From the NCBI GenBank assembly GCA_902598405.1, contig CACKBQ010000007.1, forward strand, positions 1 to 57,207: 57,207 nucleotides of DNA, in the 5' to 3' direction. The notes below the pieces were generated by a model. It did no database searches, was not told where the DNA came from, and saw only the letters and a list, made by a program, of their open reading frames with translations. This document shows positions 9,479 through 18,294 of the stretch, one piece after another. Made by a program: the position numbers and the translations under genes. Positions within the stretch are counted from its first letter, which is position 1, and every line of letters starts with the position of its first letter. The stretch is from an uncultured Pelagibacteraceae bacterium (lineage in GTDB: Bacteria > Pseudomonadota > Alphaproteobacteria > Pelagibacterales > AG-422-B15).

Positions 9479-10194
9479 GAACTAAACCTTATATTAATTC
9501 GCCTGTTTCTTTTACCTTTATTTTCAATCTTTCCAATCTCAAGTGGTCCAATTTCTTTTGTAGATTGGCAATGTGTTCCTCCGCAACATTGAAGATCGAT
9601 AATGTTTTCTCCCTCACCAATTTGAACTGTTTGTACTTTGTTATCTATAACTGGAGGTGAAACGGCAGCTCCTTTCGCTAAGTGAGGATTTGATTTAAGT
9701 TCATCTCCTGTAATTTGATTTATGATTATGGGATAGTCTTTACTAATAATATCCCTAATCTTCTCATTTAATTCTTCTTTATTTAGCATTGATGGATCAA
9801 CATCAAAGTCTATTCTCGATTTAGCACTTCCAACCGATGCGCCTGTTATAAGGGCGTCAACTAAGCTACACAAAATGTGGCAACTGGAATGCATTTTCAT
9901 ATGAGCATATCTGAGTTCCCAATTGATCTTAAGTTCAGCAGATTGATTAATTAAACTTTGATCAATAGGGCCGTCAACAATATGCAAAATTTCATTTGGC
10001 TTCGATCCTTTTTTAGTGTCTGTAACTTTGAGAACTTGGTCCTTTAATACAATCTCACCTTGATCTCCAGGTTGTCCACCTGACTCTGCATAAAAAATTG
10101 TTCTATCCAATTTTATTATATTTTCTTCAACTCCAATAATACTGGCTTCTGTTTCTTTTAAGTAACTATCTTGATTGAAAAGAAGGTCAGTCAT
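9475..10194 (-). CDS. Alanyl-tRNA editing protein, AlaX-like
   Basis: FYAESGGQPGDQGEI, HMKMHSSCHILCSLV (HxxxH-type), LQCCGGTHCQSTKEIG. Start corrected to 10194; the 10287 start overlaps the upstream CDS. Confidence 0.88.
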   Translation of the reverse strand: MTDLLFNQDSYLKETEASIIGVEENIIKLDRTIFYAESGGQPGDQGEIVLKDQVLKVTDTKKGSKPNEILHIVDGPIDQSLINQSAELKINWELRYAHMKMHSSCHILCSLVDALITGASVGSAKSRIDFDVDPSMLNKEELNEKIRDIISKDYPIIINQITGDELKSNPHLAKGAAVSPPVIDNKVQTVQIGEGENIIDLQCCGGTHCQSTKEIGPLEIGKIENKGKRNRRINIRFSS

Positions 10195-10198
10195 AAAT

Positions 10199-11569
10199 CT
10201 ATAAATAAAAATCGTATTCTTCTGAAGGTATGAAACTGTTATCCATATGTTCAAATTCACCTTCTTTGGCTGATACGTATAAATCAAGATACTCTTTTCC
10301 TAAATACTTAGATAAAATTTTTGATTCTTGAAAACGATTTAATGCAGACTCCATATTTTTTGGCATTTCAGGATCAGCAGTTTTGTCAGCACCCTCAGTG
10401 TTATCAAAACTTACTTGGTCTGTTGGTGATAGTTTTTTTGTAAGTCCATGATGAAGTCCAGAGAGGATACAGGCTAAAACCAGATATGGATTTGCATCAG
10501 CTGATGCTACCCGATGTTCAATTCTTTTTGCACTATCTGATCCAGCAGGTATTCTTAATGAAACATCTCTTCGATTCCAAGACCAACTTTTATTTACAGG
10601 AACAAAATTTCGGGTTTGTATTCTTCGATAACCATTTCTATTTGGAATAAAAATTGGAAATGAGTCATAAAAAGTTTCTTGAAAACCAGCTAAAGCATTT
10701 TTTAACTTATCATTTCCGTAGCGATTCTTAGTTGCAAAAATATTTTTTCCATCATCATCGTACACTGAAATATGCAGGTGCATTCCATTTCCAGTCTCAT
10801 CAAGAAATGGCTTTGCCATAAATGTTGCTTCAAACCCATGCTTTGCAGTAGTTTCTTTTATTATTCTTCTTAACATTGCTGCATCATCCGCTGCTTTAAG
10901 CAGATTGCCGGTATGCTTTAAATTAATTTCGTACTGACCAGCAGCAAATTCACTTGAAGCTGTTGTTGCAGGGATATCTTGAATTTTACAGTTCTCGTTA
11001 ATTTCATTAAATAAATCCCCAAACATATCAAGATCAGGAATTCCATATACATGAGTTTTACTTGCACCTAATGCAGGAACTGGTTTACCTTCTTGATTTC
11101 TTTTCTTATCCAACAAATAAAACTCTAATTCAAAAGCCACTACTGGATTAAATCCGGTGCCTTTGAATTTATTCATTACTTTTTCTAAAATATTTCTTGG
11201 GTCAACTTCCGCCGGATTTTCTATTACACCCCATTTTTCCTGTTCTTTTCTCATAGAAATTAGTACTTGAAGAACCTTGCTATCCCAAGGGACGGGCTTT
11301 ATAGAATTTTTAACGGGCATTAAAACCCCATCTGGATCTCCGTCAGTCCAACCAAGATTCATCGTGTTGGTTACGCCACCTAGGACATCTAAATAAAATG
11401 CTGAAAAAGGTAACAATACACCATCTGAAAAAATTTTATTTGCCTCTAGTACTGGAAATCTTTTTCCCCTCACATATCCACAGAGGTCTGTAAATATTGC
11501 GTCTACATATTGGATATTATGATGACGATTAAGCACTTCATCAAATTCTGATTGTGTTGCAAGTTCCAT
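10199..11569 (-). CDS. Glutamine synthetase-family protein, PuuA-like gamma-glutamylamine ligase
   Basis: 456 aa; VVAFELEFYLLD, NGMHLHISVYDDDGKN, RRDVSLRIPAGSDSAKRIEHRVASADANPYL; lies in a region with PotABC, PuuB- and PuuD-like genes. Confidence 0.85.
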   Translation of the reverse strand: MELATQSEFDEVLNRHHNIQYVDAIFTDLCGYVRGKRFPVLEANKIFSDGVLLPFSAFYLDVLGGVTNTMNLGWTDGDPDGVLMPVKNSIKPVPWDSKVLQVLISMRKEQEKWGVIENPAEVDPRNILEKVMNKFKGTGFNPVVAFELEFYLLDKKRNQEGKPVPALGASKTHVYGIPDLDMFGDLFNEINENCKIQDIPATTASSEFAAGQYEINLKHTGNLLKAADDAAMLRRIIKETTAKHGFEATFMAKPFLDETGNGMHLHISVYDDDGKNIFATKNRYGNDKLKNALAGFQETFYDSFPIFIPNRNGYRRIQTRNFVPVNKSWSWNRRDVSLRIPAGSDSAKRIEHRVASADANPYLVLACILSGLHHGLTKKLSPTDQVSFDNTEGADKTADPEMPKNMESALNRFQESKILSKYLGKEYLDLYVSAKEGEFEHMDNSFIPSEEYDFYL

Positions 11570-11587
11570 ATAGGTATCGAATTAAGA

Positions 11588-12682
11588 TTAGACTAAGTCG
11601 TTCAGGTGTGTCTGTAAATGATTAAGGTAAAATTTCTGATATTGAACTAAGCTCGTCTCTAAATCCCCATATTTGCCAGGCTGATAGGACCTGCTTTCAA
11701 TTCCCTTTTGATTCATTTCACATAACTGGGAATCTTCAGTGGAAGTTTGGTCCCACAAAAAAATCATTTTATCGACATCAACTTCCGCATTTTTATGAGT
11801 TACCCAATATTGGGTCACTACTGTTTTATTTTGACTAATTGGTGAGAATAAAAAAAGTATCACAAATTCGTTATTTGCAACAAAGCTGTTAAATGGGCTG
11901 AAACCAATTGCAGTATAACCATTGTCAGCACCAATCTCCCTAAAATCACCCATCAATGTTGAACAAGAATAACTGCCATCCATTGTTTCTGATGCAATAC
12001 CTTCAGGTAAAGGTGTGCGCTCTGCAATTCTAAAATATTTTGAGTCATGTTCACTGAACTCTCCAACAAATAAACCTCTTTTTAAAGTTTGTTCTGTCCA
12101 CTCTTTAATACGTTTTGTAAGTTTAGGGGCCTCAATCCCTGAACCAACACCTGCTCCATAAGAATTGCAATAATCTTCACCATGCACACTTAGATAATCT
12201 TTATGTGTAAATTCGCCTCCCCAGCAATGAGCGCATTCTTTAAAATTATGAATTGTAGCTAAATGTGAAGCGTTAAAAATAAAATCTTTTTGAAAAGCGA
12301 TCTTGCCATCATTCAGTCCATGTATTTTGATGTATGGTTCAAGTGGTTTAATGAATTCATCAAATGAATAGGGAGAGTTTGATAAATTGATAAATACTAA
12401 ACTCTCATAAACTTTTAAATGACACTTAATATTTGGATCAGATGCGGAAATTGCAAGTTGATTATCATCTGTTTTTTTTATCTCTATAAATCCTTTATTT
12501 AAGTTGTATGTAAAGATATCGGTTTGATTAAAGTACGAAATATGGGTGAGAAAAACCCATTGTTTTTTGAAAATTGCATCATAACTTGCATGAAATATCT
12601 CTGAATTTGTAAAGAAAAGTTGATCCATTCCAACGTATGGATCTTGGCTTTGTATTAAACTTTTGATTTTTTCACTTATCAT
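11588..12682 (-). CDS. Rieske-oxygenase alpha-subunit-like protein lacking the Rieske [2Fe-2S] ligands
   Basis: 364 aa aligning over its length with CDS 19668-20906 (EIFHASYDAIFKKQWVFLTHIS; CHLKVYESLVFINLS; HNFKECAHC; STLMGDF; STEDSQLCEMNQKG), but no CxH...CxxH anywhere. Confidence 0.85.
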   Translation of the reverse strand: MISEKIKSLIQSQDPYVGMDQLFFTNSEIFHASYDAIFKKQWVFLTHISYFNQTDIFTYNLNKGFIEIKKTDDNQLAISASDPNIKCHLKVYESLVFINLSNSPYSFDEFIKPLEPYIKIHGLNDGKIAFQKDFIFNASHLATIHNFKECAHCWGGEFTHKDYLSVHGEDYCNSYGAGVGSGIEAPKLTKRIKEWTEQTLKRGLFVGEFSEHDSKYFRIAERTPLPEGIASETMDGSYSCSTLMGDFREIGADNGYTAIGFSPFNSFVANNEFVILFLFSPISQNKTVVTQYWVTHKNAEVDVDKMIFLWDQTSTEDSQLCEMNQKGIESRSYQPGKYGDLETSLVQYQKFYLNHLQTHLNDLV

Positions 12683-12734
12683 AAATAATTTTCAATATAT
12701 TTTAATAATTGTTAAATTTAAATAAAAAATCATC

Positions 12735-14228
12735 ATGAATGATACTGATATTGAAATTTGTTATTTATCCGCTTCAGATACATTAAAGAAGTATAAAGAA
12801 AAAAAATTATCTCCAGTTGAAGTCCTGTCGGCTGTAATTAAAAGAATAGAAACAGTTAATCCTAAGATAAATGCATTTAATTATCTTGATTTTGATAAGT
12901 CTATAGAACTTGCAAAAGAGTCTGAGAAAAAATTTTCCAATAATAATGATGTTCTGCCTCTTGAAGGATTACCTTTAGCAATAAAAGACGAAGTGAATAT
13001 AAAAGGACAACCAAATCGTAATGGTTGCTTACTTCTCAAGAATAATATCGCAAAGAAAACTGATATTGATGTTGAAACAATAGTCAATTCTGGCGCGATA
13101 CTTCACGGTCGCACAACCAATCCAGAATTTTCTCTCACTTCTTTTTGTCACTCAAAACTAAATGGCGTAACAAGAAACCCTTGGAACTTAGATATGACAC
13201 CTGGTGGATCAAGTGGAGGCAGTGCGGCTGCATTAGCTTCAGGTTGTGCAATGTTGGCAACAGGAAGTGACATTGGAGGTTCAATAAGAATACCAGCAGG
13301 CGCATGCGGCGTAGTTGGATTCAAGCCACCTCATGGAAGAAATGCTCAAAGTTATCCATTCAATCATGACCCTTACTGCGTAACAGGACCGCTTGCAAGA
13401 ACAGTGGTTGATACTGCAATGATGCAAAACATTATGTGTGGACCAAACCAAAAAGATATAACATCTTTACGGCCAAAAAAACTCTTACCATTAAATTACG
13501 AAAATATTAAAAATTGGAAAATAGCTTATTCATTAGACTTAGGATTTTTTGAGATTGATAAGGAAGTGGAACAGAATACGCTGACGGCATTAAAAAAATT
13601 TGAAAGTCTTGGATGTCAAGTCACAGAGGTGAAACTTAATTGGAAAAAAGATGAAGTAAATTCGGTTTGCTTCAGTCATTATGCAAATTCTTTTTATAAA
13701 GAAATTTCTGAGCTTTCAGATTCTGAAAAAGAACAGCTGAGTGATTACACAAAAATGTTCAGTGGTGTTACTGAAATGCACATTGACTCCTTAAAAAATA
13801 ATAAAAAAATTTATCACGAACAAATTGGTGCTCACTTGGGTTATGGCGTTGAAGAAAGTGCAATGGTGACTGGAAAAATGTATGAAGAAATCGGTCCAAT
13901 ATTGGAAAAATATGATTTATTTATTTGCCCTACCAATGCCTTACCAGCAATCAAAGCAGATATTGATATAGTTAACGAACGCGTCATTATTAATGGAAAA
14001 GAACAAGAATGTGCTGACTTTGCATGGTGTATGTCTCACCCATTCAATATGTTGGGCAAACTGCCAGTCCTTTCTGTACCCTCTGGCTTTAGTTCAAATC
14101 AAGTGCCTACTGGCATTCAGATTATTTCACGCTCCTACAGTGATGAACTAGTATTTCAAGGAGGATACAACTACGAAATGGTCGATCCATGGCTAAATAA
14201 TGTGAAAAATCGGCCAGTTTTTGATTGA
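12735..14228 (+). CDS. Amidase (amidase signature family)
   Basis: Ser-cisSer-Lys triad context: LPLAIKDEVN, TPGGSSGGSAAALASG, TGSDIGGSIRIPAGACG. Confidence 0.93.
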   Translation: MNDTDIEICYLSASDTLKKYKEKKLSPVEVLSAVIKRIETVNPKINAFNYLDFDKSIELAKESEKKFSNNNDVLPLEGLPLAIKDEVNIKGQPNRNGCLLLKNNIAKKTDIDVETIVNSGAILHGRTTNPEFSLTSFCHSKLNGVTRNPWNLDMTPGGSSGGSAAALASGCAMLATGSDIGGSIRIPAGACGVVGFKPPHGRNAQSYPFNHDPYCVTGPLARTVVDTAMMQNIMCGPNQKDITSLRPKKLLPLNYENIKNWKIAYSLDLGFFEIDKEVEQNTLTALKKFESLGCQVTEVKLNWKKDEVNSVCFSHYANSFYKEISELSDSEKEQLSDYTKMFSGVTEMHIDSLKNNKKIYHEQIGAHLGYGVEESAMVTGKMYEEIGPILEKYDLFICPTNALPAIKADIDIVNERVIINGKEQECADFAWCMSHPFNMLGKLPVLSVPSGFSSNQVPTGIQIISRSYSDELVFQGGYNYEMVDPWLNNVKNRPVFD

Positions 14229-14298
14229 TATAGTATTGACCAGTTTATCCAGAGGTGTACAATTTTTTCAGATTAAACAAAAAAAAGGATAATTAATT

Positions 14299-15423
14299 AT
14301 GCCAAAATACGATGTAACTAAAAAGTTCATTGATAACTTGCGAGAAGGCAAGGTAAGTCGTAGGTCTTTTGTAAAGGGTATGGGTGCAGCTGGTGTTCTA
14401 GGTTTAACATCCGGTCTTGTTCCTGCTACTAATGCATTTGCATCTACTGGACGTGCTTTTGTTTGGGGCGGTTATGATGACGATGGTCTATTTGGACCAT
14501 ATGTTGAAGCTCACGGATCACCAGAATATTCAACTTTTGGAGATGCGGAAGAAGGTCTTCAAAAATTAAAAGCTGGTTTTGAAGTTGATGTTGCTTGGCC
14601 TTGCCAAGGTGAAATTGCACGATGGGTAAGAGCTGGTGTTATTCAGCCACTGGACACATCAAGATTAGAAAACTGGGGAGATATGTTCCCAGAAGTTAGA
14701 GACTTACCAAGTGGTATAGTTAACGGACAAAACTATTTTGCACCGGTTGACTGGGGAGACACAAGCATTGTGTACAACACTGATAAAGTCACTTGGATGC
14801 AACCAGGTAATGAAAGTCTATATCTCTTAGAAGATCCAAGAATGAAAGGTAAAGTTGGAGTACTTGATAGTGCTGCAGATAGTTTATTCTTGATGATGCA
14901 TTATCTAGGAACAGACATTAAGGACATTAACCAATTAAATAAAGCGGCTATTGATCAAGGTATCAATAAGTTCCGTGAACTCAGAGATAATGGAAACATT
15001 AGAACATTCTTCGCTGACTCTGCTTCTATTGCTGAAGCAATTGGAAACGAAGAGGTCTGGGCTTCAATTTGTTGGAATGAAACATCATGGGAGACTGGTT
15101 ACCCAATGATGCGTCCTGTTGAAGGAACTATGACATGGGCATGCGGACTTGCAATTGCGACAGGTGCAAATCTAGATGTTGCTTATGACATGATTAACGC
15201 TGCAACTAGTGCCGAAACTTCAGCTTATCTATTAAGCGAATGGGGTTATGGACACTCTAACCAAAAAGGCTTTGGCTCACTTACCGCAGATGAGTTAGCT
15301 GAAAGAGGAGTTGCTCCAAACCCAGCTGAACACTTAGCGAATGGTGCGTTCTCAGTAATGCCACCAGATGATGTAACGGATTACATGGAAGCTCAGTGGG
15401 CAGAAATGACTGCTGGCGGTTAA
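14299..15423 (+). CDS. Polyamine-type ABC transporter substrate-binding protein (PotD-like) with Tat signal peptide
   Basis: Tat motif SRRSFVKG followed by a hydrophobic segment; YDDDGLFGPYVEAHG, DVAWPCQGEIARWVRAGVIQPLDTSRL; next to potABC. Confidence 0.85.
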   Translation: MPKYDVTKKFIDNLREGKVSRRSFVKGMGAAGVLGLTSGLVPATNAFASTGRAFVWGGYDDDGLFGPYVEAHGSPEYSTFGDAEEGLQKLKAGFEVDVAWPCQGEIARWVRAGVIQPLDTSRLENWGDMFPEVRDLPSGIVNGQNYFAPVDWGDTSIVYNTDKVTWMQPGNESLYLLEDPRMKGKVGVLDSAADSLFLMMHYLGTDIKDINQLNKAAIDQGINKFRELRDNGNIRTFFADSASIAEAIGNEEVWASICWNETSWETGYPMMRPVEGTMTWACGLAIATGANLDVAYDMINAATSAETSAYLLSEWGYGHSNQKGFGSLTADELAERGVAPNPAEHLANGAFSVMPPDDVTDYMEAQWAEMTAGG

Positions 15424-15444
15424 TCTTAAATTTGTGAAATCATT

Positions 15445-15484
15445 AATAGCCTGTTCTCTTATTGAGAGCAGGCTATTTTTTTTG
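15445..15484. terminator. Bidirectional intrinsic terminator overlapping the potA-like stop codon
   Basis: AATAGCCTGTTCTC / TTATT loop / GAGAGCAGGCTATT (one G-U pair) followed by a T run. Converging CDS ends at 15423 (+) and 15473 (-). Confidence 0.85.
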
Positions 15485-16555
15485 CAGTAAGCTAATATCT
15501 TCTAAACTGATACTTATAAAACAAGTATTGTTCTCAAATGACTGATTATCAAAGTGCTGGGATGATACAGTTATTACTTTATTTATTCCTGATACCTCAA
15601 CATAAAATCTTGTCATTTCTCCTAAGTAGGAAGTCTGATTTATTTTTGCTTCTAAGCAAATATCCCAATCAGATTTATCTCTAGAAATCATCATTGACTC
15701 TGGTCGAACACTACAAACAACATCAGATGAATTCTCTGGAATATTTAGATTATTCTTGACTTTAAAATCACCAAGATCTTCAATCGCAACATTGATGTGA
15801 TCGCCATCTTTTGACTTTGTAGATGCTTTTAAAAAGTTTGTTTCTCCAATGAAATCACTTACAAAAATATTTTCTGGGTTCTTATAAAGTTCATTTGGAG
15901 CAGAAAGTTGTTGTATCTTGCCTTCACTCATAACAGCAACTCTATCAGACATACTTATGGCTTCTTGTTGATCATGAGTAACAAATACAAAGGTAATTCC
16001 AATTTCTTTCTGTAGCGTTCTCAATTCAAGTTGCATTTCGTCTCTTAATTTTTTATCTAATGCTCCAAGAGGCTCATCCAATAAAAGAACTTTTGGTTGT
16101 CTAACTAGAGCTCTTGCTAACGCAACACGCTGTCTTTGCCCACCAGATAATTGGCCACTGAATCTTTCCTCATAACCCTCAAGCTTTACAAGGGCTAAAA
16201 CATCATCAACTCTTTTTTTAATTTCGTCATCAGTCAAACCAAGTTTTCTTAATCCAAATTTTATATTTTGCTCAACATTAATGTGAGGAAATATGGCATA
16301 GTTTTGAAATACCATATTTGTAGGTCTTTTATCAGGAGGCAATGCAGTGATATCACTGCCATCGATTAATAAATTACCATTTGTTGGATATTCAAATCCT
16401 GCTAACAATCGGAGTAAAGTTGTCTTTCCACATCCTGATGGACCTAACAAAGAAAAGAACTCTCCTTCTTTAATTGAAAAAGAGACGTCATCAACTGCTT
16501 TGACATTTCCAAAATGTTTTGAAATTCCGTTTATCTGAATAAAATTTTCGTTCAT
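15473..16555 (-). CDS. potA: Polyamine ABC transporter ATP-binding protein, PotA-like
   Basis: Walker A GPSGCGKTT, signature LSGGQRQR, Walker B VLLLDEP, C-terminal TOBE-like domain. Confidence 0.92.
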   Translation of the reverse strand: MNENFIQINGISKHFGNVKAVDDVSFSIKEGEFFSLLGPSGCGKTTLLRLLAGFEYPTNGNLLIDGSDITALPPDKRPTNMVFQNYAIFPHINVEQNIKFGLRKLGLTDDEIKKRVDDVLALVKLEGYEERFSGQLSGGQRQRVALARALVRQPKVLLLDEPLGALDKKLRDEMQLELRTLQKEIGITFVFVTHDQQEAISMSDRVAVMSEGKIQQLSAPNELYKNPENIFVSDFIGETNFLKASTKSKDGDHINVAIEDLGDFKVKNNLNIPENSSDVVCSVRPESMMISRDKSDWDICLEAKINQTSYLGEMTRFYVEVSGINKVITVSSQHFDNQSFENNTCFISISLEDISLLQKK

Positions 16556-16560
16556 ATTTT

Positions 16561-17370
16561 TTATAATTTAATAGCTATGTCCTGTTTCTCTTTGCCTTGT
16601 CCAACATTTCTCAGCCAGAATGCTAACAAAACAATAAAAGTAGTAAACACAATTATTACTGCCCCCAAAGCAAGTACATGTGGGAGTTTTTTTACAAATC
16701 GCATTTGATTCCACATATACATTGGTAAAGTTGCATCACTGCCAGATAAAAAGAATGCCAGAATAAATTCATCAAAGGATATAATAAAGCTTAACAATAA
16801 AGCTGCTATTATACCTGGTAAATATAAAGGAAGTGATACTCTATAAAAAGTTCCCCATGCATTTTCCCCTAAATCACGTGAAGCTTCTTCTAAAGAAAAG
16901 TCAAAACCTTCTATTCGCGCAATCAATATCAACATTGCAAATGGAGTACAAAACAATATGTGTCCTATAGTTACTGGAACCAGACCCAATGGAAAACCAA
17001 GGTTGATCCATATAATTAATATTGATACTGCTAAAATAATTTCTGGTATTAAAAACGGCATCATTATGGCTCCGTAAGAAACATTCTGACCCCTAAATTT
17101 ATATCTAACAAATGCCTTTGCGGCGAGAAGTGCAATTGCTGTACTTACAACGCTTGCAACAACGCCAACTTTAACGCTCGCCCATAAAGCTTTATGTAAG
17201 TTCCGCTTTGACCACATTTCCTCATAATGATCTGTGGTAAATCCTGCTAATGGAAATGACATATAATTTGCATCATTAAAACTGAAAATCGGTAAAAAAA
17301 GAACCGGTATATAGAGAAAACCAAAATATATTAATGTGTAAACTAGCAGTGAATTGTTTTTTTCATTCAT
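16561..17370 (-). CDS. potC: Polyamine ABC transporter permease, PotC-like
   Basis: EASRDLGENAWGTFYRVSLPLYLPGI EAA loop, FNDANYMSFPLAGFT PotC-like N-terminus. Confidence 0.9.
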   Translation of the reverse strand: MNEKNNSLLVYTLIYFGFLYIPVLFLPIFSFNDANYMSFPLAGFTTDHYEEMWSKRNLHKALWASVKVGVVASVVSTAIALLAAKAFVRYKFRGQNVSYGAIMMPFLIPEIILAVSILIIWINLGFPLGLVPVTIGHILFCTPFAMLILIARIEGFDFSLEEASRDLGENAWGTFYRVSLPLYLPGIIAALLLSFIISFDEFILAFFLSGSDATLPMYMWNQMRFVKKLPHVLALGAVIIVFTTFIVLLAFWLRNVGQGKEKQDIAIKL

Positions 17371-17373
17371 GAT

Positions 17374-18258
17374 TTAAGAAAGCCTCTGTGTAAGTCTTTT
17401 TGTTGTGTATGAGACAATTGCTGTTATGAGAATAACGGTCGTCAGCATGATTGTGGCTGATGCCGCTCCAAGTGGTATATTGTTTATTTTTCCGAAATAA
17501 GCTTGGATCATATTTGATAACATTCTTCCTTCAGTACCCCCAATTAAGGCAGGCGTTACATAATCACCTACAGTTGGAATAAATATTATTAAAATCGCAC
17601 CAATGACACCTGGTAAGGATAGAGGAAATGTCACTTTCCAAAATACTTCAAATTTTGATAAACCGAGATCTCTTGCAGCTTCAATATATGAAAAGTCTAT
17701 TTTCTCAAGAGACACGTAAAGTGGTAATAAAGCAAATGCTGCCCAAGCATGTGTTAGAGTAATAATAACAGCTTCCTCCGAGTACATAAGAAATGTAAGA
17801 GGCTCACTAATAATGCCTGCGCCTAATAATGTTGAATTGAAAACTCCTTTAGTGCCCAGTATGATTTTCCAAGAAAATACTCTTAATAGGTATGAAGTCC
17901 AAAAAGGTAAGGTTAATAAAACTAACCATAACATTTTGTTTTTTTTCACATAAAAAGCGATGTAATAGCATACAGGGTAAGCTGTTAGAAGAGTGATCAG
18001 TGTTACAATGAATGATATTTTAACTGACTTAATGAGAAGTGAGACCAGCAAACTTTTTTCAAAAAAGTCAATATATCGCTGAAATGTTGGAGTGAAATCA
18101 ATCTCCATCATGCTTACTTGTGTAAAAGAACTAAAACTTAGCATTAATGCCATAGGAATAAGCATTACGAGAATTATTAAAAATAATGCAGGAGACAGTA
18201 ATGAATATGCTTTTGCATTATCACTCTTAGAGTACAAATTTCGCCAAGCTTGAAACAT
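17374..18258 (-). CDS. potB: Polyamine ABC transporter permease, PotB-like
   Basis: EAARDLGLSKFEVFWKVTFPLSLPGV EAA loop; LPFWTSYLLRVFSWKIIL. Confidence 0.9.
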   Translation of the reverse strand: MFQAWRNLYSKSDNAKAYSLLSPALFLIILVMLIPMALMLSFSSFTQVSMMEIDFTPTFQRYIDFFEKSLLVSLLIKSVKISFIVTLITLLTAYPVCYYIAFYVKKNKMLWLVLLTLPFWTSYLLRVFSWKIILGTKGVFNSTLLGAGIISEPLTFLMYSEEAVIITLTHAWAAFALLPLYVSLEKIDFSYIEAARDLGLSKFEVFWKVTFPLSLPGVIGAILIIFIPTVGDYVTPALIGGTEGRMLSNMIQAYFGKINNIPLGAASATIMLTTVILITAIVSYTTKRLTQRLS

Positions 18259-18294
18259 AAGAAAATTTTAATTTATATAAATAATAGATGCAAT

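Noticed and set aside
10195-10287. N-terminal extension of the AlaX ORF (MIYTYQPKKVNLNIWITVS...)
   Set aside because: Out-of-frame overlap with the glutamine synthetase-like C-terminus; internal Met at 10194 gives a normal AlaX start.
11588-12682. Interpretation of the Rieske-less protein as a plain pseudogene
   Set aside because: Reading frame is intact, start and stop are well placed, and metal-ligand motifs E-x2-H and the C-terminal Asp persist; decay would be expected to break these first.
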